A DNA stretch of 64,000 nt from JB111 sp049856295 (GTDB lineage Bacteria > Actinomycetota > Actinomycetes > Actinomycetales > Actinomycetaceae). Location: positions 65,334-129,333 of the forward strand of contig NZ_JBNDMZ010000013.1 in assembly GCF_049856295.1 (NCBI RefSeq), read 5' to 3'. Shown here in pieces: positions 8,954 through 16,635 of the stretch. Both the position numbers and the translations under genes were made by a program. How positions within the stretch are numbered: the first letter of the stretch is position 1; each line of letters opens with the position of its first letter. The notes beneath the pieces are model-generated. The model did no database searches. It had not been told where the DNA came from and saw only the letters and a list, made by a program, of their open reading frames with translations.

Positions 8954-11900
8954 GCACCCACGGAGCGCACGGGCACGGGGCCGGCGACGCGTCGGGCGCG
9001 GGTGCGGCGTCGAGCGAGGGTGCGGCCTCCGGGACGAGCCCGACGTCGGAGACCGCCGTGACGCCGGAGGACACCGCCCGGCTCCTCGGCAGCCGGTACC
9101 TGCCCACCGCCGAGCAGGCGGCCGTCATGGCGCACCCGATGGAGCCACAGCTTGTGGTGGCGGGCGCGGGCTCGGGGAAGACCGAGACGATGTCGCTGCG
9201 CGTCGTCCACCTCGTCCACGCCGGGCTCGTGCGTCCCGACCAGGTCCTCGGCCTCACGTTCACCCGCAAGGCGGCCGGTGAGCTCGACGTCCGCCTGCGC
9301 GAGCGGCTCGGCACGCTGCGGCGGGCGCTCGGGCAGCGGCGGACCGAGCCGCGCGACGACCTCGAGGCCGAGCGCCCCGAGGTCAGCACGTACGACTCGT
9401 TCGCCGGCGCGATCTACAAGGACCACGCCCTGCGCCTCGGCCTGGACCCCACCGCGCGGCTCATCACCGCGGCCGAGACCTACGAGCTCGCGCACCGGGT
9501 CGTCGCGGGGTGGACGGGCCCGCTCGTGCACGGCGCCGACGCCGCGCTGTCCACCCTCGTCAAGGCGGTGCTCTCCCTCGACGCGGAGATGACCTCGCTG
9601 CTCGCCTCGGACCTCACCCCCCGGCTGCTCCGGGAGGAGCTCGAGGCCACCGCGTCGACCCTGCTCGAGGCCCCCGTGTCCGGCCGCAAGAAGGGCCCGA
9701 GCAAGGAGGTGAAGGACGTCGCCACGAGCCACCTCGCCCGGGTCGAGCTCCTCGAGATGGTCGAGGCGCTGCGGGCGGAGCGGCGGGCGACCGGCGTGGC
9801 CACGTTCGCCGACATCGCCGACGCCGCCCGCCGGATCGTCACGGAGATCCCCGAGGTGCGCGACGAGCTGCGCGCGCGGTACCGGCTCGTCCTGCTCGAC
9901 GAGTACCAGGACACCTCCGTGGCCCAGACGGACCTCCTCGCTGCGGCGTTCGGCGGCGGGTGGCCCGTGACGGCGGTGGGCGACCCGCACCAGTCGATCT
10001 ACGGCTGGCGCGGCGCCTCGGCGGCGGCCCTCGACGAGTTCCCCGAGCGGTTCGGCGGCGCCGAGCCCGCCACCGTGCGGAGCCTCGCGGTGTCCTGGCG
10101 CAACGACCACGCGATCCTCGACGTCGCCAACGCCGTGGCCGCGCCCCTGCGGTCCGGCGCCGGCCGGGACCTGCCCACGCTCGGCGCGCGGCCCGGTGCG
10201 GGCGTAGGCACCGTCCTCGGCGCCTGGTTCCCGACCGACGTCGACGAGGCGGAGGGGCTCGCGCACGCGCTCCGGCAGCGCTGGTACGAGCCGTTCCTCG
10301 CCGCCGAGGCCGCAGAGCCGGGCACGGGCCCGACGGCGGCGGTCCTCACCCGGACGAACGCCCAGCTCGCCCTGCTCGAGGACGCGCTGCGGCTCGAGGG
10401 CGTGCCGTGCCGGATCGTCGGCGTCGGCGGCCTGGTCACGCGCCCCGAGATCCTCGACGTGCGGGCGGCACTCGCCGTCGCGGTCGACCCCACGCGCGGC
10501 GACCAGCTCGTCCGGCTCGTCACCGGGCTCGGGCTGGGGCTGGCCGACCTGCGGACCCTGTGGGCGTGGGCCGGGCACATCGCCCGGCTCGGGCTGCGGC
10601 AGGGCGCGGAGGCCGGTGCCGACGGCTCGGGTTCCGACGGTGCCGCGGCGGGCGCGGTGCCGGTCGACGGTCCCGGTGGGGCCGCCGGGGTCGGGCCGGG
10701 TTCCGGTGCGGACGCGAGCGACGCAGGCGCCGACCGCGACGAGTCCGCCATCGACCCGCGCCAGGAGCAGTCGCTCGCCGAGGCGATCGACCACCTGCCG
10801 CGCGACGCGTTCGCCTCGGCCGGGCACGAGCTCACCGAGGCGGCGCGGGGCCGGCTGACCGAGCTGTCGCGGGCGCTGGCGCGCATCCGGTCCGCCGTGC
10901 GACTTCCCGTCCACGACGCCGTCGGCGTGGCGGTCGAGGCGCTCGGGCTCGACCTCGAGGTCGTCGCGGCGTCCACCGAGGACCCGGCGACCGCCCGGGC
11001 GGGCCTCGACGAGCTCGTCCGCATCGCCCGGACGTACGCCGCAGGTGTCGACGGCGCATCGGTGGCCGGCTTCCTCGGCTACCTCGACCGCGCGGAGGAG
11101 CAGGAGAACGGCCTCGGGGACGCGCCGGACGGCACGGAGGCCGAGGACGCGCAGCGCGGCGTCGTCGAGCTGCTGACGATGCACCGGTCGAAGGGACTCG
11201 AGTGGGACGTCGTGGCGATCCCGAGCCTCTCGCTGAAGTCGTTCCCCAAGGTCGACGGGTCGACGAGGGACGGGCCCGAGGCATGGGTCCCGACAGCGTC
11301 CGCGTGGCTCACGGACAAGGGCAAGCTCCCGGCGAGCGTCCGCGGCGACGCCGACCGGCTGCCGCAGCTCGAGCTCACGGGCGCCGTCGACCAGCACGGG
11401 ATGGACGACGCGATCGAGGAGTTCAAGCGGGCGGCCGGGCAGCACGCCCTGACCGAGGAGCGCCGCCTCGCCTACGTCGCCGTCACCCGCGCGCGCAGCG
11501 AGCTGCTGCTCACCTGGGCGAGCTTCACCAAGGAGACGACGACGGAGCGGTTCCGCTCGCCGTTCCTCGACGAGGCGGTCGACACCGGCGCGGTGGTGGC
11601 GCTCGAGGACCACGTCCTCGACCGGCCCGAGGACGCCCCCACCGAGAACGCGCAGATCGGCCGTGTCCGCGCGGGCACCTGGCCGCTCCCGCCCGAGCAG
11701 CAGGGAGCCGCGGCGCGCCGCAGCCGGGCCGCCGCCCACGCTGTGGAGGCGGCCGCCGCGGGGCCGACCGACCTCGACGACGGCGCGGACGCCTCGCGCT
11801 GGGACCGGGCGGCCGCGCTGCTGCTCGCCGAGCGCGACGAGCTGCGCGCGCGCCGGGGCGAGGTGCCGCTCGGCGAGCACCTCGCCGCGACCGGCCTGGT

Positions 11901-12621
11901 CTCGCTCGCGAGCGACCCGGAGTGGTTCGCGCGCCAGATCCTCCGGCCGATCCCCCGGGCGCCGCGCCGCGAGGCCGACCTCGGTACCCGCTTCCACGAG
12001 TGGGTCGAGCACCGGTTCGAGTCGGAGGTCCTCACCGGGCTCGTCCCGGACCTCGACGACGCCGAGCGCGGCGCACTCGGCCTCGACCCGGACGTCGGGG
12101 ACGCGGACTCGCTGCTCGGGGGTCTCGCCGGGTCGACCGGATCGGCGGACGGTGCCCGGGCGGGCGGCGGCGCCGGGGCGGACGGCGAGGACCCGGTGGC
12201 GACCTCGGCGGCGCCGGACGACGAGCGCGAGCTCCGCCGGCTCCAGGAGGCCTTCGAGTCCTCCGCGTGGGGGAGCCGCCGGCCGACCGCGGTGGAGGAG
12301 CCCGTCGAGGTCCGGGTCGGGCCGGTCGTGCTCCGGTGCCGGATCGACGCCGTCTACGCGAACGACGACGGCACGGTCGAGATCGTCGACTGGAAGACCG
12401 GGCGCGTGCCCGGGGTGAAGGATCGGGCGGCGAAGCTCCTGCAGCTCGACGTCAACCGGCTCGCCTGGTCGCGCGCGAAGAACGTCCCGATCGAGGACGT
12501 GCGCGCGCACCTGTACTACGTGCTCCACGCCGAGACGATCCCCGCGCGGACCGACGGCGAGGCCGAGGTCGAGGCACGGATCAGGTCAGCGATCGAGAAC
12601 GGGGTGCGGATCGGCGCGTAG
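8950..12621 (+). CDS. adnB: AdnB-like UvrD-family helicase-nuclease subunit
   Basis: A 1223-residue partner of the preceding gene, overlapping it by 4 bp (ATGA) and with GGAGGAG upstream. After a Gly/Ala-rich start come a canonical Walker A (VVAGAGSGKTETM, near residue 70), LTFTRKAAGEL, motif II LLDEYQDTS (near 316), VGDPHQSIYGWRGA, TMHRSKGLEWD and VAVTRARSELLL. The C-terminal nuclease has LGTRFHEWVEHRF, RIDAVY and EIVDWKTGR, without the iron-sulfur cysteines found in the partner. Two low-complexity inserts (around 10600-10750 and 12120-12200) are extra linkers. It is the likely ATP-driven lead motor of an AdnAB complex that unwinds and trims DNA ends for recombination. Confidence 0.9.
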   Translation: MSTHGAHGHGAGDASGAGAASSEGAASGTSPTSETAVTPEDTARLLGSRYLPTAEQAAVMAHPMEPQLVVAGAGSGKTETMSLRVVHLVHAGLVRPDQVLGLTFTRKAAGELDVRLRERLGTLRRALGQRRTEPRDDLEAERPEVSTYDSFAGAIYKDHALRLGLDPTARLITAAETYELAHRVVAGWTGPLVHGADAALSTLVKAVLSLDAEMTSLLASDLTPRLLREELEATASTLLEAPVSGRKKGPSKEVKDVATSHLARVELLEMVEALRAERRATGVATFADIADAARRIVTEIPEVRDELRARYRLVLLDEYQDTSVAQTDLLAAAFGGGWPVTAVGDPHQSIYGWRGASAAALDEFPERFGGAEPATVRSLAVSWRNDHAILDVANAVAAPLRSGAGRDLPTLGARPGAGVGTVLGAWFPTDVDEAEGLAHALRQRWYEPFLAAEAAEPGTGPTAAVLTRTNAQLALLEDALRLEGVPCRIVGVGGLVTRPEILDVRAALAVAVDPTRGDQLVRLVTGLGLGLADLRTLWAWAGHIARLGLRQGAEAGADGSGSDGAAAGAVPVDGPGGAAGVGPGSGADASDAGADRDESAIDPRQEQSLAEAIDHLPRDAFASAGHELTEAARGRLTELSRALARIRSAVRLPVHDAVGVAVEALGLDLEVVAASTEDPATARAGLDELVRIARTYAAGVDGASVAGFLGYLDRAEEQENGLGDAPDGTEAEDAQRGVVELLTMHRSKGLEWDVVAIPSLSLKSFPKVDGSTRDGPEAWVPTASAWLTDKGKLPASVRGDADRLPQLELTGAVDQHGMDDAIEEFKRAAGQHALTEERRLAYVAVTRARSELLLTWASFTKETTTERFRSPFLDEAVDTGAVVALEDHVLDRPEDAPTENAQIGRVRAGTWPLPPEQQGAAARRSRAAAHAVEAAAAGPTDLDDGADASRWDRAAALLLAERDELRARRGEVPLGEHLAATGLVSLASDPEWFARQILRPIPRAPRREADLGTRFHEWVEHRFESEVLTGLVPDLDDAERGALGLDPDVGDADSLLGGLAGSTGSADGARAGGGAGADGEDPVATSAAPDDERELRRLQEAFESSAWGSRRPTAVEEPVEVRVGPVVLRCRIDAVYANDDGTVEIVDWKTGRVPGVKDRAAKLLQLDVNRLAWSRAKNVPIEDVRAHLYYVLHAETIPARTDGEAEVEARIRSAIENGVRIGA

Positions 12622-12624
12622 GAG

Positions 12625-14025
12625 TCAGATCTCGCGGCCCTCGCGCCGCCACTGCTCATACTCCTCGGTGAGGTCGGCCGTCGCGGCCGTCGGCTCCGGC
12701 ACGCCGGGCGTCTCCGTGGGCTCGCCCGGGTGGACGTCGAACGCGGGCCACGCCTCGGTGTCGAGCCGGGCCCCCGAGCCGTCGTCGCGGGGAGCGGGCG
12801 CGTCGCCTCCCCGGTGCGCGTCGTCGTCGGGGCCCGCTCCGTGGGCCGCTCCGTCCTCACCGGGCTCGGGCCAGAACGACTCCCCGACGTCGGCCGCCGC
12901 GTCGACGTCGACCCGGCCGTGCCCCCACGGGTCGTCGTCGGTCCCGCCGCCGTGGCCGTGCTGCGCGGGAGCGTCCCCGTGCGCGTCGGACCCGCCCCCG
13001 TTCCCGGGCCCCCCGGCCGCGGCGGCGCCCGCCAGGGACGAGCCGGAGGAGACCGGGCCCGAGGAGGCCGAGCGGCCGAGGTGCTCGCGCATCTCGGCGC
13101 CGATGGACGGGGCGTCGGCGACGTCGCGCGCGAGCTCGTCGAGCATCTCCCGGGCGTCGCCGACCACCGCGTCGTCCTTCGTACGCAGCCCGAACATCAG
13201 CCAGCGGGTGAGCAGCAGCTCCGACGCGAGCTGGGCGCGGTCGAGGAGGAACGGGTCCTCCGGCGCCGCCGTGTGCCGGGCGTAGGACGCGAGGACCTCG
13301 TCGACGCTGTCGGGCTCGACGGACGTGACGAGCCAGGCGAGGTCCTCGGCCGGGTCGCCCACGTGGGCGTCCCCGAACTGGGACATCGCGACCACGCGGT
13401 CCTCGGACGCGCGCACGAGCTCGGCGTCGAGGTCGCCGTGGACGACCGTCGTGGCGGCGGGCCACAGGTCGTCCGACTCGAGGGCCGACTCCCAGCGGTG
13501 GACGAGCTCGGCGGGCAGGTGACGGGTCCGGGAGGCCTCGTCCACCTCGGTGAGTCGGCGCGCGCGGTAGGCCGCCATGTCGTAGACGGGCAGGCCGGCG
13601 CTGCCGACGAGGTCGGTGTCGAGGGAGTGCAGCGCGGCGAGGGCGCGGCCGAGGTGCTCGGCGAGCGCCGGGCTCTCCTCGACGTCGCGGGGGTCGATCG
13701 CGCGGCCGGGCAGCTCGCGGGAGACCATGGCGCGGCCGCCCTCCGGGAGGACCGTGAAGCCGGCGGGCCGCTCGACGTCGAACGGCAGCTCCCCGGCGTC
13801 GACCCGCTCGCCGAGCCGCTCGAGCAGGGCGACCTCGCCCTCGAGGGACGCTCCCGCGGCCGCGGTGCGCGGCATCCGGACCACCCAGTGGCGACCGCGG
13901 GCGTCGAGGACACCCGTGGTCTGGAAGTCGGTGGTGGCGCGGACCGGGGGTCGGGTGGCCACCACGTCGAGCCCCGGCACAGCCAGGGTCGCGAGCGCAG
14001 CCAGAGCGATGGGCGAGCGAGTCAC
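12625..14025 (-). CDS. Phosphotransferase-fold protein
   Basis: A 466-residue protein whose first 330 residues follow the aminoglycoside/choline kinase-like fold: a nucleotide-binding lobe with HWVVRMPR and EGEVALLERL, then the catalytic-loop variant TTVVHGDLDAELV and a metal-binding-loop-like FGDAHVGDPAEDLAW. HGDLD replaces the usual HGDxxxxN, so catalysis is likely but the asparagine position is altered. The C-terminal 135 residues are Ala/Gly/Ser/Asp-rich and probably disordered. Genes like this sit beside adnB in several actinobacteria, often labelled macrolide phosphotransferase; a resistance role is not supported here. It converges on adnB with 3 bp between the stops. Start is a GTG at 14025. 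Confidence 0.75.
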   Translation of the reverse strand: MTRSPIALAALATLAVPGLDVVATRPPVRATTDFQTTGVLDARGRHWVVRMPRTAAAGASLEGEVALLERLGERVDAGELPFDVERPAGFTVLPEGGRAMVSRELPGRAIDPRDVEESPALAEHLGRALAALHSLDTDLVGSAGLPVYDMAAYRARRLTEVDEASRTRHLPAELVHRWESALESDDLWPAATTVVHGDLDAELVRASEDRVVAMSQFGDAHVGDPAEDLAWLVTSVEPDSVDEVLASYARHTAAPEDPFLLDRAQLASELLLTRWLMFGLRTKDDAVVGDAREMLDELARDVADAPSIGAEMREHLGRSASSGPVSSGSSLAGAAAAGGPGNGGGSDAHGDAPAQHGHGGGTDDDPWGHGRVDVDAAADVGESFWPEPGEDGAAHGAGPDDDAHRGGDAPAPRDDGSGARLDTEAWPAFDVHPGEPTETPGVPEPTAATADLTEEYEQWRREGREI

Positions 14026-14077
14026 GCGCCCACGTTAGGCGCTGCCCCCGGGGGCGGTGGGGCTGGCGCGCCGCCGC

Positions 14078-14689
14078 TCAGCCGATGTCCGGGCGTGCCG
14101 AAGCACTCACCAGGGCGGATGCACTCCGCAGGGCCCCGCCCACGGGATCGACCTCGGGAAGGGCGCCGAGCAGCGCGAGCGCGCCCTCGTGCAGGCTGGC
14201 GAGCGTGAGCGCGAGGTCGCGCGGGTCGGCCAGCCCGGCCTCCGTCGCGAGGCGTTCGAGCAGGTCGAGTAGCCACCGCTTCTCGTCGGCCGCCACGGCG
14301 TGCGCGGGGTGGTCCGGGTCCGGGAGCTCGGCGAGCGCGTTGATGAACGCGCAGCCGCGCGGGCTGGTGGTGGACCACGCGACGAGCGCGGCGAAGGGTG
14401 CGACCACACGCTCGACCGGAGACTCGGCGTCCGCGACCGTCTCCTCGACCAGCGCGCGCCACCGGCGGTCGCGGTCACGGAGGTACGTGGCCACGAGGAC
14501 CTCCTTCGAGCCGAACCGGTCGTAGAGCGTGCGCTTGGTGACGCCGGACCGCTCGGCCACGAGATCCACGCCGACGGCCGTGATCCCGCGGTCGTAGAAC
14601 AGCTGCGACGCGGCGTCGAGGATCCGCCGCGCCGCGGGGGTGAGGGTGTCGATGTCGAGGGGGGTTGACCTCACTGATCTGTGAACCAT
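14078..14689 (-). CDS. TetR family repressor
   Basis: A 203-residue regulator. The N-terminal helix-turn-helix is ILDAASQLFYDRGITAVGVDLVAERSGVTKRTLYDRFGSKEVL (quoted in pieces: LFYDRG, VGVDLVAERSG, TKRTLYDRFGSKE). The C-terminal half resembles the TetR_C family with CAFINALAE. It is divergent from a quinone-oxidoreductase-like gene, and the intervening 50 bases carry a perfect palindrome and a related half-conserved one, so it probably represses both genes and releases DNA on binding a small electrophile or aromatic ligand. The start at 14689 is preferred over upstream in-frame ATGs because those would translate the operator. Confidence 0.88.
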   Translation of the reverse strand: MVHRSVRSTPLDIDTLTPAARRILDAASQLFYDRGITAVGVDLVAERSGVTKRTLYDRFGSKEVLVATYLRDRDRRWRALVEETVADAESPVERVVAPFAALVAWSTTSPRGCAFINALAELPDPDHPAHAVAADEKRWLLDLLERLATEAGLADPRDLALTLASLHEGALALLGALPEVDPVGGALRSASALVSASARPDIG

Positions 14690-14720
14690 AGTGTCGAAGT
14701 CTAGTTCACCGATCGGTGAA
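14665..14720. promoter_or_regulatory. Divergent promoter with TetR-type operators
   Basis: TTGACC at 14665 and ATAGTG at 14688 are separated by 17 bases and could drive the dehydrogenase gene. TTCACCGATCGGTGAA at 14705-14720 is a perfect 16-bp palindrome just past the expected start of transcription. TCACTGATCTGTGA at 14671-14684, in the spacer, shares its TCAC and GTGA arms and centre. Both are good candidates for the adjacent TetR protein; the second overlaps the first codons of that gene. Confidence 0.7.
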
Positions 14721-14738
14721 GTCTGGGAGGAGGAGACC

Positions 14739-15785
14739 ATGTCGGAGGAGACGATGGCCGCGGCGGTGCTGCGTCGGCACGGTGGTCCGGAGGCGGTCGA
14801 GCCGGCGCGGGTGCCGGTGCCCGTAGCCGGGGCCGGCGAGGTGCTCGTGCGCGTCGGCGCGGCGGCGCTCAACAACACCGACCTGTGGACGCGGGAGGGC
14901 GCGTACGGGAGGCCGGGCGACCCGGACGCCCGATCGGGCTGGCGCGGGCCGATCGGCTTCCCGCGCATCCAGGGGGCGGACGTGGTCGGGACCGTGGTCG
15001 GGCGTGGTCCCGGCGTCGACCCCGCGCTGGAGGGCCGGCGCGTCCTCGTGGACCCGGCGATCTACGACGGGGGCGGCGACGACGCGCATCCGGTGGGCCT
15101 GCTCGGGAGCGAGTGCGACGGCGGGTTCGCCGAGTACGTCGCGGTCCCGGCCGTGCGCGCGCATCCGGTCGACGACTCGCCGCTGACGGACCCGGAGCTC
15201 GCCGCCCTGCCCACCGCCTACGGGACGGCCCTCGGCATGCTCGAGCGCGGCGGTGTGACGGACGGCGAGACCGTGGTGGTCACCGGCGCGTCCGGCGGCG
15301 TGGGGCTCGCCCTCGTCCAGCTCGCCGCGGCGCGCGGGGCGGACGTCGTGGCCGTGAGCAGCGGCAACGAGGACGTCCTGCGGCAGGCGGGCGCGCGGGC
15401 CGTGGTGGACCGGCGCGCCGGGACCTGCCCGGGCGCCGACGCGGTCGCGCCCGGTGGTGCGGACGCCGTCCTCGACGTCGTCGCCGGGACGGGCGTGGCC
15501 GACGGGATCGAGAGGCTGCGCGACGGCGGGCGGTGGATCGTCGCCGGCGCCCTCGCCGGCCACGAGCTCGCGGTCGACGTCCGCCGCCTCTACCTGCACA
15601 ACCGCAGCATCGTCGGCTCGAGCATGCACACCCCGGCGCACTTCCGCGCCCTCGTGGCGATCGCGCGGGCCGGGAGCGTGCGGCCCGTGATCGCCGCGAC
15701 GTACCCGCTGGCGGACATCCGCGAGGCGCAGGACGAGCTCGCGTCGCGCCGCCACGTCGGCAAGCTGGTGGTCGACTCGATCTGA
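14739..15785 (+). CDS. Zinc-type alcohol dehydrogenase / quinone oxidoreductase family
   Basis: A 348-residue medium-chain dehydrogenase/reductase. The N-terminal GroES-like domain has VLVRVGAAALNNTDLW and the catalytic-domain motif RIQGADVVGTVVGRG; the Rossmann fold has VVVTGASGGVGLALVQLAAARGADVVAV, a NADPH-type glycine motif (GASGGVG). Structural-zinc cysteines are missing, so it is closer to quinone oxidoreductases and zinc-independent members than to true alcohol dehydrogenases. It likely reduces a carbonyl or quinone with NADPH, and the TetR operator upstream suggests induction by such compounds. The ATG at 14739 has GGAGGAGGAG in front; an in-frame upstream start would cross the operator. 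Confidence 0.85.
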   Translation: MSEETMAAAVLRRHGGPEAVEPARVPVPVAGAGEVLVRVGAAALNNTDLWTREGAYGRPGDPDARSGWRGPIGFPRIQGADVVGTVVGRGPGVDPALEGRRVLVDPAIYDGGGDDAHPVGLLGSECDGGFAEYVAVPAVRAHPVDDSPLTDPELAALPTAYGTALGMLERGGVTDGETVVVTGASGGVGLALVQLAAARGADVVAVSSGNEDVLRQAGARAVVDRRAGTCPGADAVAPGGADAVLDVVAGTGVADGIERLRDGGRWIVAGALAGHELAVDVRRLYLHNRSIVGSSMHTPAHFRALVAIARAGSVRPVIAATYPLADIREAQDELASRRHVGKLVVDSI

Positions 15786-15953
15786 CCGCTCCTGTCCGGC
15801 GGAACGACGCGGGCGCTATGTTGAGTGCGGCTCGTGATCCTCGCTCGCCGGTGCCCCGGTCGGGCGGGTGAACGTGGCGGCGGCCAGGGTCGCGGGTCGA
15901 CCGGTCCGGCGCGTCGGCGCGGCGCGTCCGCGGGAACGAAGGGCGAGGAAGCC

Positions 15954-16547
15954 ATGAGCGCGACCTACACGATCGACCTCTTCACCACCCTCGACGGCTA
16001 CGGCTCCTACGGGCCCGGAGGCGACTGGGGCGGCTACTGGGGCAAGCAGGGCCCCGAGCTCCTCGAGCATCGTCGAGCGTCGTTCGACCGCGACCAGCGC
16101 ATGGTGTTCGGTGCCACGACCTTCACGGAGTTCGTCGACATGCTCACGGACCCTCCACCGGGGTCCGAGGCCCTCGACCCTTGGGTGACCCGCATGCGGG
16201 ACACCCCGGCGACGGTCGTCTCCGCCACCCTGGCGGGCCCCGTCAACTGGCCGGACGCGACGATCGTCGCCGGGGACGGCGTCGAGGTCGTCTCCCGCCT
16301 CAAGGAGTCGTCCGACGTCCCGCTCCGCTCGCACGGCAGCCTGACGCTCAACCGGTCCCTGCTTGCGGCGGGCCTCGTCGACCGTCTGCAGGTGACGCTC
16401 TTCCCGGTCGTCTCGGGCGTGACGGGGACGAGCCCGATCCTCGCCGGCGCACCGGACCTCGACCTCGAGCTGCTCGAGAGCACGACGCTCGACGGCCGCA
16501 CCACGGTGCTCGTCTACCGCCCCATCCTGCATCCGGCGAACCGCTAG
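15954..16547 (+). CDS. Dihydrofolate reductase-like (RibD C-terminal domain) protein
   Basis: A 197-residue single-domain protein of the RibD_C/DHFR-like group. It begins TYTIDLFTTLDGYG, contains DQRMVFGATTFTEFVDML, then GSLTLNRSLLAAGLVDRLQVTLFPVVSG, which is the family's NADPH-binding and conserved loop pattern. These stand-alone proteins are probably NADPH-dependent reductases; the physiological substrate is unknown and true folate reduction is unlikely. The ATG at 15954 follows GGGCGAGGAAG. It lies between the dehydrogenase and the copper ATPase with 168 bases of upstream DNA, so it appears to be its own unit. Confidence 0.8.
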   Translation: MSATYTIDLFTTLDGYGSYGPGGDWGGYWGKQGPELLEHRRASFDRDQRMVFGATTFTEFVDMLTDPPPGSEALDPWVTRMRDTPATVVSATLAGPVNWPDATIVAGDGVEVVSRLKESSDVPLRSHGSLTLNRSLLAAGLVDRLQVTLFPVVSGVTGTSPILAGAPDLDLELLESTTLDGRTTVLVYRPILHPANR

Positions 16548-16606
16548 CCCGGGCCTCCCGGCGGGCCGGGGTCGGGACCGTAGAGTGCGCCCACCCGCTC
16601 GTGCTT

Positions 16607-16625
16607 TATACCCTCGGGGGGTATA
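16607..16625 (+). promoter_or_regulatory. CsoR-like copper operator
   Basis: TATACCC and GGGTATA form a perfect 7-bp inverted repeat around a 5-base centre, with the G/C-rich core typical of CsoR operators in actinobacteria. It ends 10 bases before the copper ATPase ATG and overlaps any plausible -10 (TTTATA or TATATG), so a bound repressor would block the promoter. No csoR gene is in the window. Confidence 0.7.
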
Positions 16626-16635
16626 TGGTGGCTGC

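Noticed and set aside
12625..14025. Macrolide or aminoglycoside resistance kinase
   Set aside because: The fold is right, but the catalytic loop is altered, the gene sits in a housekeeping context beside adnB, and there is no mobile element. Resistance cannot be claimed.
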